Origin: Hyphomicrobiales bacterium
Lineage (GTDB): Bacteria; Pseudomonadota; Alphaproteobacteria; Rhizobiales; Aestuariivirgaceae
Direction: 5' to 3'
NCBI GenBank assembly: GCA_023266715.1
Contig: JAHFPK010000175.1
Location: forward strand, 1 to 6,055
DNA length: 6,055 nt
Position numbers and translations under genes: made by a program. The notes under the pieces are model-generated. The model was not told where the DNA came from. It did not search any database and was given only the letters and a program-made list of their open reading frames with translations. This document shows, piece by piece, positions 1-6,055 of the stretch. Numbering within the stretch: the stretch's first letter is position 1; every line of letters begins with the position of its first letter.

Positions 1-1037
1 CCGTTTACCAGGGCAAGCCCGCCGCCGTCGCGGAGCAGGCGGCGCGAGCCAGCCCCTGCGATTGCATCAAAATCCGCCCGCGGGGCTGAAATATCGGCAG
101 TTGCTTTCACTTGCTTGTCCAGCGTGAAGCTTGCATTTCCCGAGAGAAGTGTTCCCTGGTCTGCGGCATCCGCCGGCCTGATTTCAATTTCGTTCAAGTC
201 GACCTTTTCAAAACTTGCCTTGATTTTTGATTTGAACGTAATGGGGCGAAACTGCCCTTCCGAGTCGGATTTCCCTTCGCTGTCGGCGATTGGGGTCATC
301 CGCAAGAGTCCCTCGATCGAGCCGACCTCGCTCTTGCCGTCAAGGAAATAGGAGTAGCCGGAATTCTCTTGGGAAGAAACGCGAAGGCCAAGCCCTAAAG
401 GCTCATCTTTCTCCCACGTCCCCGTGCTTGCCGAAAACACCAGCGGCACGCCATCATAATCAAAGCTGCCGAAACTGCGCCACGGGCCTGCCAGGTTCAA
501 GGCCGAGAAAGTCGCATTCATATTTTTGAGTTCAGCCCGGCTGCTACGCCGGTCATCGCTCAATTGCAGAGTACCGGCACTGAGCGTGATCTGATCCAGC
601 TTCACATGTTCCAGCAGAAGGCTGTTGCGGACATTCTCCGAAGGCTCGAAATTCCAGTTGCCGACACCCTCAAGGGAGCGCTGCAGCTTGACCCTCGGAC
701 TGTCGATATTGATGCTTTCAACTTGAATTGAACCGTTGAGCAGGGCGCCCAGATTCATCCGCACCACAATTTGATCGGCGGTGGCGAACCATTTTTCCTG
801 CAGCCCTTCCGGATTGGCAATGCGCACGTCATGGGCGGTAAGCCTTGGCCACGGGAAAAGCCGAACCCCAATGGGCCCGGCGATTTCCACTTTCCGCCCA
901 GTGAGTTTTTCGCCATACGCTTCAAGTCCCGCCCGATAACTGCCCCAATCCACCACAAAGGGAGCAAGCATTGCGCTGACCACAACCAGCACAAGTACAA
1001 TCCCAAAATAAAAGACAGGTGATTTCCAAACCTTCAT
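1..1037 (-). CDS. AsmA family protein, C-terminus cut by window edge
   Basis: The frame is open from an ATG at 1037 to the left edge, giving 345 complete residues without a stop; the C-terminus lies outside the window. The protein begins with a short basic stretch (MKVWKS) and one hydrophobic segment at about residues 8-29, fitting an inner-membrane anchor with the rest in the periplasm. Residues about 26-80 carry the typical AsmA N-terminal pattern: APFVVDWGSYR, then GRKVEIAGPIGVRLFPWPRL, then a VRIANPEG turn. NLGALLNGSIQVESINIDSP (95-114) and GVGNWNF (124-130) also match the family. AsmA relatives are large beta-rich envelope proteins linked to outer-membrane assembly and lipid transport; the exact role here is unknown. 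The start lies 30 bases downstream of the dehydrogenase stop on the same strand, with a weak GAAG-type ribosome site, so co-transcription is likely. The family call is firm, the function is not. Confidence 0.85.
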   Translation of the reverse strand, partial: MKVWKSPVFYFGIVLVLVVVSAMLAPFVVDWGSYRAGLEAYGEKLTGRKVEIAGPIGVRLFPWPRLTAHDVRIANPEGLQEKWFATADQIVVRMNLGALLNGSIQVESINIDSPRVKLQRSLEGVGNWNFEPSENVRNSLLLEHVKLDQITLSAGTLQLSDDRRSSRAELKNMNATFSALNLAGPWRSFGSFDYDGVPLVFSASTGTWEKDEPLGLGLRVSSQENSGYSYFLDGKSEVGSIEGLLRMTPIADSEGKSDSEGQFRPITFKSKIKASFEKVDLNEIEIRPADAADQGTLLSGNASFTLDKQVKATADISAPRADFDAIAGAGSRRLLRDGGGLALVN

Positions 1038-1067
1038 GGTGCTTCACAATAGGATTTCTTCATAAAG

Positions 1068-2462
1068 TCACAAGGCCAGAATTTTGCCCGGGTTCATGAT
1101 GTTGAGTGGGTCGAGCGCCAGTTTGATCTGCCGCATGACGGCCAGTCCCTTGCCATGTTCGGCCTCAAGGAATTTGATTTTGCCGCTCCCCACCCCGTGC
1201 TCTCCGGTGCAGGTGCCCTCCATGGCAATGGCGCGGTTGATGAGCCGCTCATAGAAGCCTTTGACACGGCTGACCTCCGCCTCATTGAGGGGATCGCAGA
1301 ACAGAACCACATGGAAATTGCCATCTCCCACATGCCCGATGATGGGGCCGTAAAGATCATTCACCCGCAAATCCTCTTGCGTAGCAGTCACGCATTCAGC
1401 AAGGCGCGAAATGGGCACGCACACATCGGTTGCGAAAACATCCTGCTTGCCCGGAGCAATAGCCCGCGTGGCCCAGAAGGCATCATGGCGGGCCTGCCAT
1501 AATTTCTGCCGGTCCTCTTCCTTTTCCGCCCACTCCAAGTCTCCAGCGCCATGGGAAGTTGCAATTTCCCGAAACATTTCAATCTGCTCGCGCGCATAGG
1601 CCGCCGTGCCGTGAAATTCCAGAAACAGCGTTGGGGCCACTTTTAGATCAAGCTTGGAATAGGCATTCAAGGCCTTCACGTGTTCTTCGTCCACCAGTTC
1701 AATCCGTGCCACCGGAATGCCGAGTTGAATGGTTTCAATGGTTGCCCTGCAGGCGGCCTCAACACTGGGAAAAGCGCAGACCCCCGCCGTCATGGCTTCC
1801 GGAATTCCGTAGAGCTTCAAGCCAACTTCCGTAATAATCCCGAGGGTTCCCTCCGAGCCCACCAGAAGCCGTGTAAGATCATAGCCCGCCGCTGATTTTT
1901 TTGCCCGCGTTCCCGTGCGTATGATTTCGCCATTGGCCATGACGGCGGTGAGGCCCATGACATTTTCGCGCATGGTGCCATAGCGCACCGCATTGGTGCC
2001 TGAGGCGCGTGTCGCAGCCATCCCGCCAAGGCTTGCATCGGCGCCGGGATCAATCGGAAAGAACAAGCCCCGATCACGCAAATGTGTGTTCAAACTTTTG
2101 CGGGTAACCCCCGCTTCCACCCGCGCGTCAAGGTCTTCCGCGTTCACCGCCAGAATCCTGTTCATCTGCGAAAGGTCAACCGTAATGCCGCCATAGGGCG
2201 CCGTGATGTGGCCTTCGAGCGAGGTGCCCGTGCCATAGGCAATGATAGGCGTCTGGTGCCTGGCACAGATCGCAACGATCTTCTGCACTTCTAACGTATC
2301 GCGCACGAAAGCCACCGCATCAGGCGATGCACTGGGAGTCCAGGTTTGATCTTTCCCATGCTGTTCCCGCACACTCACGGCCGTTGACAGCCGGTCGCCC
2401 AGAAACTCCCGGATCTCGGCAATGGTGGCAATTGTGCTGTTGGCGGGGTCTCGTGTAAGCAT
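1068..2462 (-). CDS. FAD-linked D-lactate dehydrogenase (cytochrome), LDHD/GlcD type
   Basis: This 464-residue protein is a full-length member of the FAD-binding type 4 (PCMH-like) oxidoreductase family. It should oxidise D-lactate, or a similar D-2-hydroxy acid, to the 2-oxo acid and pass electrons to cytochrome c or quinone rather than NAD. The FAD domain spans roughly residues 43-220: the pyrophosphate loop GTGTSLEGH (77-85), DPGADASLGGMAATRASGTN (138-157) and GYDLTRLLVGSEGTLGIITE (193-212). The C-terminal domain has WQARHDAFW (322-330), TDVCVPISRL (345-354), the metal-site motif GHVGDGNFH (376-384, with H377 and H384), GEHGVG (420-425, with E421 and H422) and the closing NPGK (457-460). 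The ARHDA plus TDVCVPISRL combination points to the LDHD branch rather than GlcD or D-2-hydroxyglutarate dehydrogenase. No signal peptide is visible. The ATG at 2462 is favoured because an in-frame TAG lies three codons upstream. Its exact substrate cannot be read from sequence. Confidence 0.9.
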   Translation of the reverse strand: MLTRDPANSTIATIAEIREFLGDRLSTAVSVREQHGKDQTWTPSASPDAVAFVRDTLEVQKIVAICARHQTPIIAYGTGTSLEGHITAPYGGITVDLSQMNRILAVNAEDLDARVEAGVTRKSLNTHLRDRGLFFPIDPGADASLGGMAATRASGTNAVRYGTMRENVMGLTAVMANGEIIRTGTRAKKSAAGYDLTRLLVGSEGTLGIITEVGLKLYGIPEAMTAGVCAFPSVEAACRATIETIQLGIPVARIELVDEEHVKALNAYSKLDLKVAPTLFLEFHGTAAYAREQIEMFREIATSHGAGDLEWAEKEEDRQKLWQARHDAFWATRAIAPGKQDVFATDVCVPISRLAECVTATQEDLRVNDLYGPIIGHVGDGNFHVVLFCDPLNEAEVSRVKGFYERLINRAIAMEGTCTGEHGVGSGKIKFLEAEHGKGLAVMRQIKLALDPLNIMNPGKILAL

Positions 2463-2495
2463 TCCCCAAAACTAGCAGACAGGAAGAAAATTACG
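2463..2495. other. Very short divergent intergenic region
   Basis: Only 33 bases separate the two start codons of the divergent dehydrogenase and thioesterase genes, so at least one promoter must lie inside the opposite gene. On the minus strand a possible -10 (TAATTT, reading 2493 to 2488) sits 19 bases after a possible -35 (TTGATG, reading 2518 to 2513), the latter inside the thioesterase coding sequence. On the plus strand a weak pair TTGTGC (2432-2437) and TGTAAG (2454-2459), 16 bases apart, lies inside the dehydrogenase gene. Both pairs are poor matches and only suggestive. The dehydrogenase has GGGGA directly against its ATG, too close for a normal ribosome site. Confidence 0.4.
2481..2486 (+). 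promoter_or_regulatory. Ribosome binding site of the thioesterase gene
   Basis: AGGAAG ends nine bases before the ATG at 2496. It supports that start and is the only clear signal in the 33-base divergent gap. Confidence 0.65.
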
Positions 2496-2981
2496 ATGGT
2501 TTTTCCAGCCCCCATCAAAAGTGCGCCCTATTCCATTGAGGATCAATGGATTGACTACAATGGCCACTTTAACATGGCCTATTACAATGTGCTGTTTGAC
2601 CGGGATTCCGATGTGGGCCTGACCCTCGTTGGCCTTGGCCCCGCCTATGTCAAAAAAACCGGAAATTCCTACTTCACTCTTGAGGCCCACATTACTTATC
2701 TGCGCGAACTCAGCGTTAAGGATCAAGTGAGCATTGTAACCCAGATTCTCGATTTTGATTCAAAACGTCTCCACTATGTCCAAATGATGCATCACGCGAA
2801 GGAAGGCTGGCCTGCCTGCGTTACGGAAAATATTGTGATGCATGTGGATTTGAAATCGAAAAAATCGTCTACTTTCCCTGCTGATGTTCTGAAAAGAATC
2901 AAAATCGCTCACGAAGCGCACAAATCGCTCCCCGTTCCATTACAAGTTGGTCATAAAATCGGAATTCGCCGAAAGGTCTAA
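2496..2981 (+). CDS. Hotdog-fold acyl-CoA thioesterase, betainyl-CoA thioesterase-like
   Basis: This 161-residue protein has the length and pattern of a single-domain 4HBT-like hotdog thioesterase, which hydrolyses an acyl-CoA to free acid and CoA in the cytoplasm. The key N-terminal motif is DYNGHFNMAYYN (20-31); D20 is at the position of the catalytic acid in 4-hydroxybenzoyl-CoA thioesterase-like enzymes and GH (23-24) starts the central hot-dog helix. TLEAHITYLREL (61-72), TQILDFDSKRLHYVQMMHHA (82-101) and MHVD (115-118) resemble the thioesterases of bacterial carnitine breakdown, including those fused to L-carnitine dehydrogenase. That subfamily assignment is from memory of the pattern, and no carnitine gene lies nearby. 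The ATG at 2496 has a good AGGAAG site nine bases upstream. The gene is divergent from the dehydrogenase by 33 bases and is AT-richer than its neighbours (about 45% GC in four sampled 60-base lines). The fold is well supported, the substrate is inference. Confidence 0.83.
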   Translation: MVFPAPIKSAPYSIEDQWIDYNGHFNMAYYNVLFDRDSDVGLTLVGLGPAYVKKTGNSYFTLEAHITYLRELSVKDQVSIVTQILDFDSKRLHYVQMMHHAKEGWPACVTENIVMHVDLKSKKSSTFPADVLKRIKIAHEAHKSLPVPLQVGHKIGIRRKV

Positions 2982-2987
2982 GTACTG

Positions 2988-3018
2988 TTGCATTCTCGTC
3001 GCATTCGCCTGCCATAAC
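2988..3018 (+). promoter_or_regulatory. Possible weak promoter before the small gene
   Basis: In the 74-base gap after the thioesterase stop, TTGCAT (2988-2993) is followed 19 bases later by CATAAC (3013-3018). The spacing is longer than ideal and the second hexamer is poor. It could let the small gene and the helicase be transcribed apart from the thioesterase. No terminator hairpin is visible between the two genes. Confidence 0.2.
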
Positions 3019-3041
3019 CCAATTCACAACAAGAAACATGC

Positions 3042-3047
3042 AGGAGG
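3042..3047 (+). promoter_or_regulatory. Strong ribosome binding site that fixes the small gene's start
   Basis: A perfect AGGAGG lies eight bases before the ATG at 3056 and five before the ATG at 3053. It falls downstream of an earlier in-frame ATG at 3038, so that earlier codon is unlikely to be the true start. Confidence 0.8.
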
Positions 3048-3055
3048 CGAATATG

Positions 3056-3238
3056 ATGACGAATTCCGGTTATTTGCAATTTGCCGAAGCCTTGGTTTTT
3101 GCCCAAGGTCCAAAAGCTGCGGAAGAAGCGGCCAGACAGGCAATTCTGTGTGAAAAGTCCGGCGATATGGAAACTGCCGAAACCTGGCGCAACGTCCAGT
3201 TCGCCCTGAAATGCGTGGGTTACAAGAAAGCAGCTTAA
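3056..3238 (+). CDS. Small conserved-looking protein of unknown function (60 aa)
   Basis: I do not recognise a named family. The frame opens at 3038, but the perfect AGGAGG at 3042-3047 selects the tandem ATGs at 3053 or 3056; 3056 has the better spacing (eight bases) and gives 60 residues, 3053 gives 61. The sequence begins MTNSGYLQFAEALVFAQG and has no signal peptide or membrane segment. It looks almost wholly helical: YLQFAEALVFAQ, then PKAAEEAARQAILCEKSG, then METAETWRNVQFALKCVG, resembling a helical hairpin of the TPR-like kind, with the GD-x-ETAE-x-W turn its most distinctive part. Two cysteines are present (residues 32 and 53). The strong ribosome site, biased amino-acid composition and tight placement before uvrD (48 bases) argue that it is a real gene. 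Similar short proteins occur in alphaproteobacteria as hypothetical proteins, as far as I recall; the function is unknown. Confidence 0.75.
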   Translation: MTNSGYLQFAEALVFAQGPKAAEEAARQAILCEKSGDMETAETWRNVQFALKCVGYKKAA

Positions 3239-3259
3239 CCTCTGGCACATTTGCTATAA

Positions 3260-3286
3260 GGGGTCTTTACGGATTCGTGAGACCCC
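3260..3286 (+). promoter_or_regulatory. Hairpin abutting the uvrD start codon
   Basis: GGGGTCT (3260-3266) and AGACCCC (3280-3286) form a perfect 7-bp inverted repeat with a 13-base loop. The loop can extend the stem with ACG (3269-3271) pairing CGT (3276-3278) around a GATT tetraloop. The right arm ends exactly at the base before the ATG at 3287, covering the place where a Shine-Dalgarno is expected, and no Shine-Dalgarno is seen there. TATAAG (3255-3260) just upstream could be a -10 box, but no good -35 fits it. Possible roles are translational control, an operator, or chance; there is no T-tract, so it is not a classic terminator. Confidence 0.4.
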
Positions 3287-5611
3287 ATGACTGCCAAGCC
3301 GTTTGATATTAACCATGCGCCGCAAGCGGAAAGCATTTCAGCCCGCGCCTTGGCAGGGAGCGAACCTGCCTATTTCAAGGGTCTGAATCCGGAGCAGCGT
3401 GACGCGGTCGAGTCAACTGAAGGCCCCCTGCTCGTGCTTGCGGGTGCCGGCACGGGAAAAACACGCGTGCTCACCACCAGGCTCGCCCATATCCTGGCCA
3501 CCAAAAAGGCCTGGCCCAACCAGATGCTGGCTGTCACCTTCACCAACAAGGCGGCCCGCGAAATGAAGGAGCGCATCGGCCACCTCATCGGCGGCGTAGT
3601 GGAGGGCATGGCCTGGCTAGGCACCTTCCATTCGATCGGCGTCAAGATCCTGCGCAATCATGCGGAATTGGCGGGGCTGAAATCCGGCTTTTCCATTTTG
3701 GATACGGACGATCAGATCAGGTTGCTCAAGCAGCTTCTCTCGGTTCACGGCATCGATGAAAAACGCTGGCCCGCCCGCCAGTTCGCCGGTCTTATCGACG
3801 GCTGGAAAAACCGCGGGCTTGTGCCGGAAAAAGTTCCAGCTGGAGAGGCCCACAGTTTTGCCAATGGCGTCGGCGGCAAGCTTTATGCGGAATATCAAGC
3901 CCGCCTGAAAGTTGTGAATGCCGCTGACTTCGGCGATCTGCTTTTGGAAGTCCTGCGCATCTTCCAGTCCCACCCCGATGTTCTGAAGATCTACCAGACC
4001 CGTTTCAAATACATGCTGGTGGATGAGTACCAGGATACCAACGTGGCGCAATATCTCTGGCTGCGCCTCCTCGCCCAGGGCCACAGGAACATCTGCTGCG
4101 TGGGTGACGATGATCAGTCGATCTATGGCTGGCGCGGGGCCGAGGTGGATAATATCCTGCGCTTCGAGAAAGATTTTCCCGGCGCAAAAATCATCAAGCT
4201 GGAAAGGAATTACCGCTCCACGCCGCATATCCTGGGAGCCGCTTCGGGCCTCATCGCCAAGAATGAAAGCCGTCTCGGCAAAACCTTGCGCACCGACAAG
4301 AACGATGGCGAACCCATCACGGTGCGCAGCCATTGGGATGGCGACGAAGAGGCCCGCGCCATTGGCGATGACATCGAAAGCTTGCAGCGCAAGAAGGAAA
4401 AACTAAACGATATGGCAATTCTCGTGCGCGCGTCTTTCCAAATGCGTGCCTTTGAAGACCGCTTCATTACCCTGGGCCTGCCCTACCGTGTGATCGGCGG
4501 CCCGCGCTTCTATGAACGCGCTGAAATTAGAGACGCGCTGGCCTATCTCAAAGTCACGGCCTCTCCCGACAATGACCTCGCCTTTGAGCGTATCGTGAAT
4601 GTGCCCAAGCGTGGCATTGGCGATACCTCGATCAAGCGCATGTTTGAATTTGCCCGCGCCAAGGGGCTTTCCCTGTTCCGCGCCGCGGAAACGCTTTCCC
4701 TCACCGATGAATTGCCGCCTAAGACAAGGTCTTCACTCAAAACCCTTATCGAAAACTTTAGTCGCTGGCGTCAGGCCTTGCCCAGTCTTCCGCACACGGA
4801 CCTGGCGGAAATGATCCTCGATGAATCGGGCTACACCGAAATGTGGCAGAATGACAAAAGCCCCGAAGCCGAAGGACGGCTTGAAAACCTGAAAGAGCTT
4901 GTGCGCTCCATGGGCGAGTTTGAAAACATGGCGGGCTTTCTGGAGCACATCGCCCTGGTGATGGACCGCGACAGCGGCGACGAGGATGACAAAGTCAACA
5001 TCATGACGCTCCATTCCGCCAAGGGCCTGGAATTTGGCACCGTGTTCCTGCCCGGCTGGGAGGAAGGCCTGTTTCCCCATCAAAGGTCCCTCGATGAAAA
5101 GGGCAAGGCCGGTTTGGAAGAAGAGCGCCGCCTCGCTTATGTCGGCATTACCCGCGCCAAGCGCCGCGCCTACATTTCCTTTGCCCAGAACCGCCGCGTC
5201 CATAACATGTGGCAGACCGCCCTGCCCTCGCGCTTTGTCGATGAGCTGCCGGAAGCCTTCGTCGAAGTGGCCCCCATGAGTAATTCCTTCGGCGGACATA
5301 GCTTGGGTGGTTACGGCGCGAGCCGTTTTGACGAAACCCAGCCTTTTGCCAACACTTACGCAACGCCCGGCTGGCAGCGCGCCCAGGAACGCTGGAGCAA
5401 GGGTGAAGGCCTGCGTTCAACGCCGAAGTTCATCGAAGGTGAAATGCTGACCCACGGCGAAGAAAACCCCGCCTTGACCAAGGGCACCCGTATCTTCCAC
5501 CAGAAGTTCGGCTATGGCCGTATCACTGCGGTCGACGGCAACAAGCTCACCATCGACTTCGAAAAAGCCGGTGAAAAGCGGGTACTGCACAGCTTCGTTA
5601 CGGCGGCTTAG
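3287..5611 (+). CDS. uvrD: UvrD/PcrA-type ATP-dependent 3'-5' DNA helicase
   Basis: This 774-residue protein is a complete superfamily 1A helicase. It unwinds DNA 3'-5' using ATP in nucleotide excision and mismatch repair and removes proteins and stalled RNA polymerase from DNA. All motifs are intact: Q motif LNPEQRDAV (33-41), Walker A GAGTGKT (53-59), Ia AVTFTNKAAREMKER (82-96), Ib GTFHSIG (112-118), Walker B VDEYQD (245-250), III VGDDDQSIYGWRGA (272-285), IV LERNYRST (305-312), V TLHSAKGLEF (574-583) and VI EEERRLAYVGITRAK (611-625). A linker leads to a Tudor-like end domain, GTRIFHQKFGYGRI onward (733-774), which in PcrA/UvrD contacts RNA polymerase. The Tudor domain and single-chain layout argue against Rep or RecB. 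The ATG at 3287 is forced from upstream by an in-frame TGA two codons before it. The residues before the Q motif (1-32) are a normal extension in alphaproteobacterial homologues. No Shine-Dalgarno is visible; a hairpin abuts the start. Confidence 0.97.
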   Translation: MTAKPFDINHAPQAESISARALAGSEPAYFKGLNPEQRDAVESTEGPLLVLAGAGTGKTRVLTTRLAHILATKKAWPNQMLAVTFTNKAAREMKERIGHLIGGVVEGMAWLGTFHSIGVKILRNHAELAGLKSGFSILDTDDQIRLLKQLLSVHGIDEKRWPARQFAGLIDGWKNRGLVPEKVPAGEAHSFANGVGGKLYAEYQARLKVVNAADFGDLLLEVLRIFQSHPDVLKIYQTRFKYMLVDEYQDTNVAQYLWLRLLAQGHRNICCVGDDDQSIYGWRGAEVDNILRFEKDFPGAKIIKLERNYRSTPHILGAASGLIAKNESRLGKTLRTDKNDGEPITVRSHWDGDEEARAIGDDIESLQRKKEKLNDMAILVRASFQMRAFEDRFITLGLPYRVIGGPRFYERAEIRDALAYLKVTASPDNDLAFERIVNVPKRGIGDTSIKRMFEFARAKGLSLFRAAETLSLTDELPPKTRSSLKTLIENFSRWRQALPSLPHTDLAEMILDESGYTEMWQNDKSPEAEGRLENLKELVRSMGEFENMAGFLEHIALVMDRDSGDEDDKVNIMTLHSAKGLEFGTVFLPGWEEGLFPHQRSLDEKGKAGLEEERRLAYVGITRAKRRAYISFAQNRRVHNMWQTALPSRFVDELPEAFVEVAPMSNSFGGHSLGGYGASRFDETQPFANTYATPGWQRAQERWSKGEGLRSTPKFIEGEMLTHGEENPALTKGTRIFHQKFGYGRITAVDGNKLTIDFEKAGEKRVLHSFVTAA

Positions 5612-5626
5612 GCGGCTCGCACCGCC
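5611..5626. terminator. Short inverted repeat between convergent genes
   Basis: GGCGG (5611-5615) and CCGCC (5622-5626) form a 5-bp GC-rich stem with a six-base loop in the 23-base gap between the uvrD stop and the stop of the convergent TPR gene. There is no T-tract on either side, so it is at best a weak bidirectional terminator. GC-rich short palindromes are also expected by chance here. Confidence 0.2.
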
Positions 5627-5634
5627 CGTGGCGC

Positions 5635-6055
5635 TCAGGGTTGCAACTGGCATTCCGGCAGTCGCCGCGGTTTATCGATCTTGGCCAGCGCCTCGGGCTT
5701 GGCACAGGGCGGGAAACCGGCGAGCCGCATGGTCTCAGTAAGACGCTCTCGTTCCGATTCGCTATAACCGGGCTCGTTTGTTGTCCCCTCAATGGTTATG
5801 TTCGGGTACCATTTGAGAGCTTCCTGGACCGCTGCCTTTGCCTCCGCTTTGCGCCCGAGTGCCGCCAGTGCTCCGGCACGGTAAGGCCACAGCCAGGTAC
5901 CCAGAGTTTTCGTCTCCAGGCGGTCCATCATGCGCGAGGCATCCTCATAGCGCCCTGCCATGAAATAGGCGTAGGCAAAAGGTCTGGCGGCCCACATTGG
6001 AAAACCGGGATTAAGGCGCACAGCCTCTTCGATCAGTTGGGCTCCGCGCTCAGCC
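5635..6055 (-). CDS. TPR-repeat protein, C-terminal part only (N-terminus beyond the window)
   Basis: The frame is open from the right edge to a TGA at 5635-5637, showing the last 139 residues. The GTG at 6021 is internal, because coding pattern continues upstream of it (GAQLIEEAVRLNPGFPMW spans it). Three TPR-like units are visible: the end of one at AQLIEEAVRLNPGFP, a second at WAARPFAYAYFMAGRYEDASRMM, and a third at WPYRAGALAALGRKAEAKAAVQEALKWYPN. The tail has SESERERLTETMRLAGFPPCA. This ending resembles the C-termini of alphaproteobacterial proteins in which TPR repeats follow an adenylate/guanylate cyclase or winged-helix DNA-binding domain, so a signalling protein is possible. That is inference from memory, since the N-terminal domain is not in the window. 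The gene converges on uvrD with a 23-base gap. Confidence 0.75.
   Translation of the reverse strand, partial: AERGAQLIEEAVRLNPGFPMWAARPFAYAYFMAGRYEDASRMMDRLETKTLGTWLWPYRAGALAALGRKAEAKAAVQEALKWYPNITIEGTTNEPGYSESERERLTETMRLAGFPPCAKPEALAKIDKPRRLPECQLQP

Noticed and set aside
115..1022. Several small open frames on both strands between 115 and 1022
   Set aside because: They overlap the AsmA-family reading frame, which runs unbroken from 1037 to the left edge and shows clear family motifs.
1038..1067. Terminator or promoter between the dehydrogenase and the AsmA gene
   Set aside because: No inverted repeat with a T-tract and no convincing promoter hexamers are visible in the 30 bases.
1155..1502. 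Plus-strand open frame of 115 codons
   Set aside because: It is antisense to the conserved metal-site region of the dehydrogenase; its translation shows no family pattern and no ribosome site supports it.
2990..3006. Short direct repeat GCATTC at 2990-2995 and 3001-3006
   Set aside because: Only six bases repeated twice at an 11-base period; too short to separate from chance, and no protein site is recognisable.
3239..3286. LexA-type SOS box before uvrD
   Set aside because: The alphaproteobacterial consensus GTTC-N7-GTTC is not present in this gap, although repair helicases are sometimes SOS controlled.
3617..4333. Long minus-strand open frame (238 codons) opposite uvrD, and a similar one of 188 codons at 4733-5299
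   Set aside because: Both lie wholly antisense to a helicase gene with every motif intact. Long antisense frames are expected from GC-biased codon use, and the translations look like no family I recognise.
6019..6021. GTG as the start codon of the right-edge TPR gene
   Set aside because: The repeat pattern continues in frame upstream of it to the window edge, so it is an internal valine codon (AVRLNPG).

Overview
The window looks like an ordinary chromosomal segment of an alphaproteobacterium, probably close to the Hyphomicrobiales. This rests on family style: the UvrD-type helicase has the N-terminal extension and C-terminal linker typical of that class, and AsmA, LDHD-type D-lactate dehydrogenase and hotdog thioesterase proteins of this kind are common there. 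GC is moderately high (about 55-62% by hand count in most genes) but dips to about 45% in the thioesterase gene. No mobile element, CRISPR array, tRNA or rRNA was seen.

Layout. Left part, minus strand: an AsmA-family membrane-anchored protein whose C-terminus runs off the left edge (1-1037), preceded in transcription order by an LDHD/GlcD-type FAD-dependent D-lactate dehydrogenase (1068-2462). The 30-base gap suggests one transcript. Divergent from these, with only 33 bases between start codons, is a plus-strand run: a hotdog acyl-CoA thioesterase resembling betainyl-CoA thioesterases (2496-2981), a 60-residue protein of unknown function with a very strong Shine-Dalgarno (3056-3238), and a full-length UvrD/PcrA superfamily 1 helicase (3287-5611). 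Converging on the helicase with a 23-base gap is the C-terminal end of a TPR protein on the minus strand (5635 to the right edge).

How they fit together. The dehydrogenase would feed electrons from D-lactate (or a related 2-hydroxy acid) to the respiratory chain. The thioesterase would release a CoA-bound acid. AsmA proteins act at the cell envelope, and UvrD/PcrA acts in DNA repair and in clearing stalled RNA polymerase. There is no obvious single pathway joining them; this reads as housekeeping and accessory metabolism rather than a dedicated new system.

The points most worth a second look are a perfect 7-bp inverted repeat that abuts the uvrD start codon where a ribosome binding site would be expected, the small uncharacterised protein just upstream, the very short divergent intergenic region, and the low-GC thioesterase gene.
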